Below are positions 45,467 through 56,242 of a stretch of DNA of 64,000 nucleotides, piece by piece. The position numbers were made by a program, and so were the translations under genes. The notes under the pieces were generated by a model. The model did no database searches. It was not told the origin of the DNA and saw nothing but the letters and a program-made list of their open reading frames with translations. How positions within the stretch are numbered: the first letter of the stretch is position 1; each line of letters opens with the position of its first letter. The DNA is from Terebella lapidaria (taxonomy: Eukaryota > Annelida > Polychaeta > Terebellida > Terebellidae), in assembly GCA_949152475.1 (NCBI GenBank), contig OX424555.1, forward strand, positions 72,183,499 through 72,247,498, given 5' to 3'.

Positions 45467-45899
45467 AGCGGGAACTGTATTAAAATCAAGAACATTCGAA
45501 TATAACAACTTAAGGGTGTATTGCATATAAAAATCGTGAATCTGCAATGCACCAGGCAGCTCTCTATTAACTCATTATTATGTGAATTAGGGTGAAACCA
45601 GAGCCCCAACATGAAGCAAACAACCCTACCTTTTTTGGGTGTGAGGATTGCATAAATTGAATGTATTCCAGAAAATTCAGATTGATTGAAGCAATTTTAG
45701 GTGTAGCAGTCGTGATATACATATTCGCCCGTTTTTTGGCTGAATATAGCGAAATACCATGTGGCATTTTCAACTTCTACCTGACGAACAGTACAGGAAC
45801 AAACTACTGTTTTCACTTCATTTGTTTTATTTGAAGAGGAAATACAGTAAGTTCATGCAGCATATATCTCTCAAACACAGGAAGCTGTTCGGTGCGCAG

Positions 45900-48856
45900 T
45901 ATTCAGAGATGCAAAAACCACATTTCAGACTTTACATGGCGTTTTCGTTGGTCCGGGACTCGTTTTCTGTCATTTTCGCTCACCTGCAACACAATATATA
46001 CTATTATACAATATATTACTGTTTCATGCAAATGCGTATATTGTACAGTCAAGCAGAAAATAATATCAGCCATTCATATACGATTGTTCTGAAAATATGT
46101 TTCAAACCTGGATACCGGGCTTCTATCTTGGCTGATGAGAGGAAAATCGCTCCCAAGCTTCACGGCTCGTTCAGCACTGTCATTCACGACTCGTAATTCA
46201 GCAACTGTTTTCAATGCAGTCTGGTAGTCCTTGTCAAGTGGCCAGGCATCTACTGGCAGTTGCAAGAATGACGACTGTAATCCAAGTGTCCTGAAGAATC
46301 CCCAAGAGTCACGCCCTACTAAGCTGTGCAAGGAAGTCGAATCATCAACTACAGTTGGAAAGACTGGTTTCCCGAAGCCTGTACCTGTCCGCTTACTGAA
46401 GATGTCTCCATTCTCCTCATCCTTTGAGGAACCGAGGACGTCAACCATTTTAATCTGCTCTTCGTTTGACACGATACCAGAGAAGACAGCCAAAGGAACA
46501 AGCTCTTCCTTGATATACCACAGATGTTTGAAGAATGCTTTCGAGATGACCTGATCTTCATATGCTTGAAGCTGCTTCATCAGTTGTAGGCCATTGACTG
46601 GAGCATCCGACGAACGAGGGCACTTTATCCACCACGGTACGTACACCAGTAGAACGAACTTCACCAATCTCATCAGCTTGTCAATTTGGCCTGAAGCAAA
46701 TGCAGCTCCCTTTGGAAGGATGCGAGTTATCTGGTCAGACAGTAGGATCATTTTCATAGCGTTCAACATCTTCGCCATCCACCCGACGCGATGGAGCGCT
46801 CCTGAAGCCTGCATGTTGAAGGCATCGTGTTGTCTAGTTAACATCACTAGCACCAAGGAAAGCAGTTCCCTGTAGTCACCGCTGTAACAGCACTCCCGAT
46901 TGGACAGGATCGTGGTGATTTCTGTCACAACATCAGAGACATCTTGTTGGAAGTATGGATACCGGAAATCATGATCACTGCTGGGATCCAAGTGCTGGAA
47001 ATTCTGTCTGAATCTTAGACAGAGACTGATGTCAGGTCCTGTGGATGTTTCGATCTTCAGAGCTTCCCAATCGTGAGTCAGGAGGATCTCCCCTATGATG
47101 ACGACAAGCTAACCACAACAGCCTCGACCAAGTTTCTGCTGGATAGACACGCAACCATCTGTTACTTTGCCTGGAAAATATACACCACTTATAGCATATA
47201 TACCTATTATAATGGACACTAGAAAATGCAAAATCCACATGAATAATTGGATCTACGGCTCAACAGTGAAAAATATTTCACCTGTATTAGCTGCTGTTGT
47301 ATCAAATACCATTGCACCAAAACAGTCACTGCATTCCCATTCCGTCAAGAGTTCGTAGGTTGCGATCAGTTCACCCATGTTTGTACTTATTTTGTGTGGC
47401 AAAGCTAGAACCCCCAGAAGCTTGACACCACTTTCACCTGCAGCCAAAATATACATAAGTAGTGGTTATTTCATAGTCCACTATTGTCAGAGAACCAGGA
47501 GACAGGAGAAGTTCACAAGACAAATATATTATTATTCAGCTTCCATAGGCATACGGTCAGTGGAAGACAAACAGGAAGAAAATTGACAAAATGACACAGT
47601 GTACAGGCAGTTAGATTGATGGACCCCCTGTTATAATATTCCATACCAGAAACTAGAATAGGAAGTCTTTCCTCGGCAGTGTACTTGGATGAGAGGGAAT
47701 CCATCAACTTTCCATCCCAATGTAGAGCTCCAACAGGTGAAGCCTCCCTCGTCTGACAAACATTGTCACTGATACTTTTTGCAGTTGCCACGCGGTATCT
47801 GTAAAATTGGATTAGGTTTTTGATATTAGCAACCGGAAATCATTCACCAACAATATGTCTAATTGCCTTCACGTACCTGTAAGACTGTGTGTAGTGCAAG
47901 TACATGCCCGTTGTGTCCCCATCGTTGTATGCAGAAATAAGAGAATGCATCAAGGCCGCAAGAGCTGTTGGAGATATATTGTTTCGAATCGCAGTGGATT
48001 GTACGATCTGGTTCTTGAGTAAGTCTTGTGGTATGTGGATATCAACGCCTTTGTTGACTCTTCTGTGTTTCCTCTTGGGTTCGGTCTCATGTGACGATCC
48101 AGATTCTGAATCATCCCCTTCTGATTCACTTGATCTGGCTCAATGGCGTCATCTGGCAGAGATGACTGGAATTGACTTGTCGATGGAGTATTCTCAGCAA
48201 CTCTCTGTGGAATGAGCCGTCTCTTTTCTCTGGCCGTTGCTGTAGAACCATAAACTTTTTCCATCCCCTTATAGGATGCAGTTCTGTCTGTCATCATGCT
48301 ACTCAGAAAGTTCGTATCACTCTCAATAGCCTCTTTCCCTTCTTGCTTTATGTTTGGTCTCATTTTCTATTCCTTCAGTTCGCCCATGATGGTTCTGGGC
48401 CAAAACGGCATTGTTTGATCCAACTCGGCTCTGAATTCTGCTAGTCGGACAATCAGCGTCCCTGTCACCTTTGTTGATTTTCATGATGGACATGTACTTC
48501 TCAGACAATGCTTCAACCTTTTCCGCTATTTTGTGCTCCTGTATGGTTCTGATTCCTGCTTTGTGGTAGTGAGGTATTACTTGAGCTACAACCTGTTTTG
48601 CTGCCTCCCTAGTGATTCTACTTTGCTTTGAGAAATCATCCTGCCGCAGTTTTGCTTTGAATGACAAGAATGACCGCAAGACCTGTCTGGTTGTTGGCAG
48701 GCGACATCCTGTTATTGTTTGGTCACCATCGTTAATGGTTTGCTCAAGCAAAAATAAAAATTTGTCTGCGCTCCTGGACTGTCTGATGTTCATTCTCCTA
48801 GCTGAAAATCTTGTGCAACACCTTGCTGCATTGTCAGCAATGAATAGTCTATGCAC
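45900..48856 (-). pseudogene. intron-bearing transposase-like gene copy, frame-disturbed
   Basis: On the minus strand, an N-terminal part (RLPTTRQVL near 48690) is followed by ALHWDGKL (near 47710), AMVFDTTAANTG (near 47300), LLWLACRHH (near 47110), RVGWMAKML (near 46780) and LRVVNDSAERAVKL (near 46180). Spliced segments 47877 to 47798, 47647 to 47437 and 47282 to 47170 join with correct GT-AG sites and phases. The motif set belongs to a widespread invertebrate family of uncharacterised, probably RNase-H-like proteins often present in many copies. Frames shift near 48360, near 48140 and twice near 47120, so the copy is probably inactive, although assembly errors are possible. A short last exon near 45925-46000 (ENDRKRVPDQRKR) may complete it. 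Confidence 0.6.
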
Positions 48857-49396
48857 ACTTCTTGTCTCAAATCAAGAATTGGAGGTTGTTTCACAATATG
48901 CTAGGGAATGACAAAGACAACGACTGACGGAAAACTCATCCTGTCTGAGAAGAACTCTCCATTAGGATACACAAATGTCAGCAATCCACCTATACAGAGA
49001 CAGTCAAGGCTGTGGTATGACATTCGCTCGTACAATAGACAGTAACACCTTTTGTTCTTGCTGTCACTTTTTTCGAACGTCGCGGTCTATCAGAGCTTTA
49101 GATCGACTTTGTCAGTGCCAAACATTACAGAGACACCTCGGTTCACACAACCACCCAGTTCATGGTACCAGGTTGCGATACTACTTTCCAGTTCCAGGGT
49201 TGTGGCAGGCAGGATGTATGGATGTGATGTGATTAATTGATGTGCTGATCTTTGTCAGCATGTGTATGGGGAGACTCAGCCACATGACGGAATGTTATTC
49301 ATCTCATTTTCGGAGCACATCTATATACACGCTGTGCATCGAAATGTTAATGATAATCGAACAGAGTGTACAATAACCTTTTTTCCACACCGGTGA
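48857..49396. other. intergenic stretch, nothing recognised
   Basis: This lies upstream of the transposase-like gene. No promoter motif or element end could be defined. Confidence 0.35.
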
Positions 49397-51200
49397 TAGG
49401 AGGATGACATACCATCGGAGAACACCACAAAATATGAAATCCTACACGCGAAAACACTACAAATGTGATATGAATTGGTGTATCTGCTTTGCTTTGTGTC
49501 AAATTGTAGGCCTTTTAATGTAGCCTGTGACTGTCATTTCTTCCGGACTGCTACCCTTATGCAAACATTACGATATCAGCGAAAACGAGACCGCCATCAC
49601 GGCGTTGAACGGCTGTTTACAGTGAAGGTACTGTAAAGTGTCTGTCCAGTATATATGGATTATCCGAGTAATTGTACCTCGATCAACACAATGACAACAA
49701 CGGAAGGAGCGTTCAACAACCAACTATTTTTAATCCAGTTAAGGGACCATATCAAAACATACAAACTGACAACACATCCCCTTGTTTCAAAGAAAAAGAA
49801 TATACATGGATTTCACTTTCTAAACATCTGTTATGCATGCAATATGTGAATCAAGTTATGAGTTATGAACATAGTGTGAACTTCACATCGTCTCTATGAG
49901 CCTTGTTGGAGCTCTCCTGGAATAGGAGGGTCGACTCCTTTGCTTTTCCTCAGAGTTTACATCTTGGAACCTGACACGCTTGGTACCATTCTTGTCAGGT
50001 GATTTCTGTGTCAGCGTCGATCCAAACACATCGCCATCACTGGTTGTGTTGGTCACCGTAGGTGGTGGAGTGTCATCGCTGTGTGGTGGTGTCACTATGA
50101 CACTATCCGGGTCATCCGAGGCGATCCAGGACTATTTTGCTATTCTGTGTGGAAAGGTCCATGTCTTTCACATGGTGGTTTGTGATAGTCCTGAGGTCTT
50201 TGGGGGAATATCCTCAGTGGGTTCATGTGTTGACAAAATTTTGAGTGGAAAACCGGTCTGTGGTTCTGACATGCTAGTTCGGGTTCATCGGAAGGGATGA
50301 TTTGTTGCTCAGGGTGGTATGGACTGGTTGATCCGTGGTTTGTTTGTGACAGGACCCTGCTGCTCTGGGTTCGTCCTTGCTGGCACGGTGTTCAGCTGTA
50401 GTGCTGCTCCGTTAGGTCCAAAGTTGATTCTTGGTGACAATGTTTCAATCTGAGCGATGAGCGTTGATCAATGCACATCAGAGCTTAGAATTGCCACTTG
50501 TGGGTAGCCATAGGCTCATAACATTTCAGATTTGCTCCAAGGCAATAGAGCTCACGAGCCAATTGGCTGATGAAAATCTGTAAAGTGATATTGAAATATG
50601 CTTCTACGAGCAAATTGGCTCCTGAAAATTGTTGAATGGGAGCGAAATATGAGCCTTTGGCTCCTGGATAAAATTATAAATGTTGAGCCCTGATGCACAC
50701 GGATTGCGGCATCTCTTGATGTTAAACGGTTATTCCAATTTACGTTTTTGTAATATATACTGATGAAATTCACCACAATCAGGGATATTGAAGGTTCCTA
50801 CTGCGACATTGCAATCAAACTGTAGATTGGAAAAGAGCAACACACAAATATGAACCATATTGAAATTTGTCCAAAATGAATTCCAGTTATTGCCATACTT
50901 CTACCTATATAATAAACACGTAATAACATTCAGTAATTTCAACCTTGTTATTCAAAGAAAGTTGTCGATTAGTATTTCACAGAAATATAAATGACATAAA
51001 TTTCGGATTGAAGAGAGAAGAAAATGTTGTACTAATTGTACAGAACCTCCAATCAGAAATAATACTTGTATTTAACGTTTCAAATGCTACTTAATTCATT
51101 GTTCAGTGTGTGTGTGTGATTACAGACATACATAACACCAAAGTCAGTCCACCGATGGCTGAGTTATATTAAGATAAGTATTGGGCAATACAACAAGTTA
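49397..51200. repeat. dispersed repeat, left copy
   Basis: Segments 49397-49595, 50735-51075 and 51095-51200 match 60689-60873, 61003-61303 and 63015-63095 in the same order and orientation. Between the first two lies about 1.1 kb without counterpart in the right copy. Within that, 50110-50240 resembles the interior of the TIR element at 8367 (GATCCAGGACTATTTTGC). No coding capacity is seen. Confidence 0.65.
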
Positions 51201-51599
51201 AATATTCCTCAAGTACCAGACTAGAGAGCCCAGTGACACGCGAACATGATGGCATGTGGGGTCTACCGGGGAATCCCCGTAAATAAGCCATTCCAATTTC
51301 GTATTTACAGGAGTTTTCTGTTTTCAGCAACGACTCGACCCTGTTTGAGCGTGATAGCTATAGCAATACGGATCCATCTCAAGTACATATAATTCATTGA
51401 GTTTGCAGTAATCGTCGACTTCCTCGAGGAAATTTATATTACGTCATATCATCATAGACCAATGTGCACACCCGGTAAGGTATCCCTGGCCAATGAAATA
51501 TTAAAAAATTAGCCCAATGGGCTAGTAAGGTTACCGGAGAAATATACAGAGTTAAGCCGAGAAAGTTGAAAGTCAAATTCAAGGTGACCACTGAAATCG

Positions 51600-53570
51600 C
51601 CATATCTCTAACCTTGAAAATGGGATCAAAGGTTAAATTCTAGATCACCAAACTATACAGCATACATCATTTCCTATATGTTCACTATGGACCCCTAAGC
51701 TGTAAATTTGATAATAAGCGACATATAAGCCATTTTGTAATCTGACTTTGAAAATAAAATGACTGACCTTGAAATTTAGGTCAAAGGTCAAATTCAATAT
51801 CATTAAAATATTCAGAATATATCATTTCCTATATGTTCACAATTGATTCCTAATCTCTAAAGTCGATAATAAGCAAGATATTAGCCATTTTGTCCTGTTG
51901 ACCTTGGAAATGAGGTCAAAGATCAAATTCAAGGTCATGAGAATTTTCAGCATATATCATTTCCTATATGTTCACAATTGATTCCTAAGCTGTAAAGTCG
52001 CTAATAAGCAAGATATTGGGCATTTTGTCCTGTGACCTTGAAAACAGGTCAAAGGTCAAATTCAAGGTTACGAGCATTTTCAGCATATATCATTTCCTAT
52101 ATGTTCACAATTGATTCCTAAGCTGTAAAGTCGCTAATAAGCAAGATATTGGCCATTTTGTCCTGTGACCTTGAAAATAGGCCAAAGGTCAAATTCAAGG
52201 TCATGAGCATTTTCAGCATATATCATTTCCTATATGTTCACAATTGATTCCTAAGCTGTAAAGTCGCTAATAAGCGAGATATTAGCCATTTTGTCCTGTT
52301 GACCTTGAAAATGAGGTCAAAAGTCAAATTCAAGGTCACTAGAATATTCAGCATATATCATTTCCTATATGTTCACAATTGATTTCTAAGCTGTAAAGGC
52401 GCTAATAAGCAAGATATTGGCCATTTTGTCCTGTGACCTTGAAAATGAGGTCAAAGGTCAAATTCAAGGTCATGAGAATATTCAGCATATATCATTTCCT
52501 ATATGTTCACAATTGATTCCTAAGCTGTAAAGTCGATAATAAGCGAGATATTAGCAATTTTGTCCTGTGACCTTGGAAATGAGGTCAAAGATCAAATTCA
52601 AGGTCATGAGAATATTCAGCATATATCATTTCCTATATGTTCACAATTGATTCCTAAGCTGTAAAGTCGATAATAAGTGAGATATTAGCCATTTTGTCAT
52701 GTGACCTTGAAAATGAGGTCAAAGGTCAAATTCAAGGTCATGAGAATTTTCAGCATATATCATTTCCTATATGTTCACAATTGATTCCTAAGCTGTAAAG
52801 TCGCTAATAAGCAAGATATTAGCCGTTTTGTCCTGTGACCTTGAAAATGAGGTCAAAGGTCAAATTCAAGGTCACGAGAATTTTCAGCATATATCATTTC
52901 CTATATGTTCACAATCGACTCCTAAGCTGTAAAGTCGCTAATAAGCAAGATATTGGCCATTTTGTCCTGTGACCTTGAAAATGAGGTCAAAGCTCAAATT
53001 CAAGGCCACAAGAATATTCAGCATATATCATTTCCTATATGTTCACAATTGATTCCTAAGCTGTAAAGTCGATAATAAGCGAGATATTAGCAATTTTGTC
53101 CTGTGACCTTGGAAATGAGGTCAAAGGTCAAATTCAAGGTCACGAAAATATTCAGCATATATCATTTCCTATATGTTCACAATTGATTCCTAAACTGTAA
53201 AGTCGATAATAAGCGAGATATTAGCCATTTTGTCATGTGACCTTGAAAATGAGGTCAAAGGTCAAATTCAAGGTCACAAGAATATTCAGCATATATCATT
53301 TCCTATATGTTCACAATTGATTCCTAAGCTGTAAAGTCGATAATAAGCGAGATATTAGCCATTTTGTCCTGTGACCTTGAAAATGAGGTCAAAAGTCAAA
53401 TTCAAGGTCACAAGAATATTCAGCATATATCATTTCCTATATGTTCACAATTGATTCCTAAGCTGTAAAGTCGATAATAAGCGAGATATTAGCCATTTTG
53501 TCCTGTGACCTTGAAAATGAGGTCAAAAGTCAAATTCAAGGTCACGAGAATATTCAGCATATATCATTGA
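51600..53570 (+). repeat. tandem array of about 15 units of 133 bp in HINE copy B
   Basis: Spacing of the CATATATCATTTCC phrase is 133-135 bp (51951, 52084, 52217, 52352, 52486, 52619 and onward). Outer left units are more diverged than central ones. Typical units carry TGACCTTGA, AGGTCAAAGGTCA and TCAAGGTCA in a 40-bp block. Confidence 0.95.
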
Positions 53571-53984
53571 CTATATGTCCACAATTCATTCCTGGTCTCT
53601 AACTTCAATATTAAGTGAGATATTAGGCTTAATGTGTGCCATTATAAAGCATAGGAGAATTTAACATGGGAAAGTCCCATTTGGGCCGAGTTTGGGCCCA
53701 AAATGGCCCACTTCGAGCGATTCAAGCACAACGAAATTCATACATGTCACAGGGGTACATATGAGGAGTGTTATGCATCAATAAAAAGAAAAGTTACTGA
53801 ACAGATTTTGAGAAAATGGCCGCCGAAGTCCAAAATCAGGCATTTTTCGTCGAAAACGGCCGCCATTTTGAAAAAAAATGCGAAAATCCAAAAACTAAAA
53901 AATACCTCCCTCTCGAAATATTTTTAGGCATTTTTGTGCAAAATTTCAGAGAAATTCGATCGTAAACTTTAAAGATAAAATTGT

Positions 53985-53989
53985 TGACG

Positions 53990-54033
<44 letters not shown>

Positions 54034-54050
54034 ACGACGACGACGCCGGA
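53985..54050 (+). repeat. GAC/GACG microsatellite of HINE copy B
   Basis: A run of GAC triplets with occasional GGAC units. The same position in copy A (12955-12990) is shorter. Ser- and Arg-rich open frames over it are artefacts. Confidence 0.9.
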
Positions 54051-54224
54051 CGCATCGCCATGCCAATAGGTTACGGACCAAAGGTCCGGTAACCTAAAAA
54101 TGCAATTCAAATTTTGAAAAAAAAAAAAGAATTTAATATATTCATTCATTTTAAGAAAGATGGATTTTACGTTCAATAGGACATTAAAGCTGTACTAATG
54201 GCTTAAAAGGAGAAAAATAGATGT

Positions 54225-55640
54225 CCGAAAATATCCGACCGCCGTTGGCTATTTTCGGTTGTTTTCGGCGTTTGCTCCAAACGTTCAAGCACTTGAGAGG
54301 TTTCTGCCAGTATATAAGGCCCCAGTAGCCTACCGTTCAATGAAGGGTGTCATTCGTGAGTACATGTCAACATAAAAACATGTTGGCTGTTGCCGCCAAG
54401 GAATATATTTGTCCATATACCTAGAAGAGAACGCGAAAAAGGAGGATTTCTGTAGTATGTAACATATATACTTCATTCCCGTTTCAATGCACATTACCAA
54501 TTTGTGTGACCTTCTATATCAATCGTCCATACATACCACTTCTTCGTGTGCACAGTTGACCACCGCCACTCATGCTGCTGCGTGCATGTGGGCAATATGA
54601 TCGTTTATGCATAATATTCTACTGATATAGAATCTCTGCTGTTTACAAGCAGTACGGGAATACATGTATATAATATATATTCACCATGAGTGTAGCGTGG
54701 TGTCGCAGCCTAGAGTGGCATGAGCTGAACTGGACTATACCACATGGCTCACTGACAGGCGAGTTTTATATCTACCGACGGCACTGTCTTAACTATGGAA
54801 GCCCATAGGTGACATGTGCGGGGGAAAAATTTGGTGTTTTTTCTATTAAAAACCTTGCATGTTCGAACGTAGAAAGTTCAAAACTACCACGTTCGCAGTG
54901 GGAAGCATTTAGCGCTATCACGTTCGCACGTGGTAACTTTAAAACTTATCACGTTCGCACGTAGAAAAGTTTTAGGCTTCCACGTTCACACGTAGAAAGT
55001 CCAAAGCTACCACATTAACACACGTGGAAACATTATATGCTTCCACGTTCGCACGTAGAAACTTTAAACCTATCACGTTCGAACGTAGAAAGTTTCAAAG
55101 CTACCACGTTCACACGTGGAAACATTATATGCTTCCACGTTCGCACGTAGAAACTTTAAAACCTTCCACGTTCGAACGTAGAAAGATGTAGGTTTCCACG
55201 TTCACACGTAGAAAGTTTCAAAGCTACCACGTTCACACGTGGAAACATTTATACCCTTCCACGTTCGCACGTAGAAAATTTTAGGTTTTTACGTTCACAC
55301 GTAGAAAGATTCAAAGCTACCACGTTCACACGTGAAAGCATTTGATGCTACCACACCCAAATCTTTGCACGTGCGAACGTGGTAGCTCCTGAAGTTTCCA
55401 CGTGCGAACGTGGAAGCGTTAAATGCTTCCACGTGTGAACGTGGTAACCTCGGACTTTCCACGTGTGAACGCAGTAGCCTTAACTGCTTCCACGTCCGAA
55501 CGTGCTAGCTTTTTGCTGGAAAAGACAGAACATTTTCCCCGCATGTCACCTATGGGCTTCCGTAGTTAGCGGAGCTGTTTGGAGCAAACGCCGAGGGAGC
55601 CGAAACTAGCCGATGGTACTTCGGAAATGTTCGGTAATGT
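54225..55640. repeat. outer inverted repeat enclosing a palindromic MITE
   Basis: CGGCGTTTGCTCCAAAC at 54270-54286 is matched by GTTTGGAGCAAACGCCG at 55577-55593, with the similarity continuing outward for about 60 bp. The block encloses about 500 bp of otherwise unmatched sequence and the MITE at 54791. It may be an older TIR element into which the MITE inserted. Confidence 0.55.
54791..55568. mobile_element. MITE filled with CACGTTCGNACGTGG palindromes
   Basis: Inverted ends of about 40 bp read TAACTATGGAAGCCCATAGG and continue GTGACATG...CGGGG. The inside carries more than 20 short units around CACGTTCGCACGT or CACGTTCACACGTGG. Units left of about 55360 read CCACGTTCGCACGTAG, while those right of it read CACGTGCGAACGTGG, so the array itself is inverted around the centre. 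No coding sequence. Confidence 0.75.
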
Positions 55641-56242
55641 CACGGGTACAGTGCCATGTGGACACATGCGCTACATGTGCCGACACATAATTTTTGTTTT
55701 CAAATCTTCTTTCTCTTTCAACACCATTAGTCCAGCTTTGAAACATCGAATCATTTCAACGGCGGCAGGTATTCGTCGGGTCAAGTATGGTAAACAGACC
55801 GGGTGCATGCCCCACCAATGATGACATACTAGTACGTGTATGAGACCAGTATGAGACTTATTCGTGTGCACAGATGACCAACGCCATTCTTATTGAATAT
55901 GCATTAGGCTAAGATATGATATAAGTTTACCTATGTATATCATCTGTACATGGAGTTTGGAGCTCTTGGACATTGTACGAAAAACATACATGATGATATC
56001 TCAGCATGGGATATTATTATACTACTAATACATCTCAAGCTTTGACCACAAGTAGGCATAAGCAATAACAATATAATCGCATAGGTCGATATTTTGTTAG
56101 TATGCGAGGATATGATGCATTGATTTTCTCACGAAAATGGTGCCGTCGATTTCACTATTGCTGAACAACCTTGACATTTGAGATTCAATAGAGCTATTTT
56201 ACAGGTTTGGTTGTGACAGTTCCGTGAAGGTAACTGCTCGAG
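55641..56242. promoter_or_regulatory. region upstream of CYP4
   Basis: About 600 bp between the repeat block and the CYP4 start codon. It is AT-rich and no clear TATA box can be assigned. Confidence 0.3.

Larger units (their letters stand above)
51509..54097 (+). mobile_element. Helentron-like non-autonomous element (HINE/pearl-type), copy B
   Basis: It begins TTAGCCCAATGGGCTAG (a six-base-pair stem) with AGGTTACCGGA 19 bases in. A tandem core at 51600-53570 is followed by a tail shared with copy A (GTCCCATTTGGGCCGAG...CGGCCGCCATTTTG, 53590-53960). A GAC microsatellite runs 53985-54050, and a hairpin AGGTTACGGACC-AAA-GGTCCGGTAACCT lies at 54068-54095. It ends CCTAA. Element class is inferred from this architecture; no helicase is encoded. 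Confidence 0.7.

Noticed and set aside
45305-45505. Short frame with Gly-rich end at 45305-45505 and its antisense partner
   Set aside because: Spans a poly-G run of the hAT-like element; no protein features.
51600-53570. CRISPR-like or satellite array
   Set aside because: Units of 133 bp are contiguous with no unique spacers and lie inside a eukaryotic transposable element with defined ends.
53836-54176. Ser/Arg-rich open frames
   Set aside because: Produced by the GAC microsatellite of HINE copy B.
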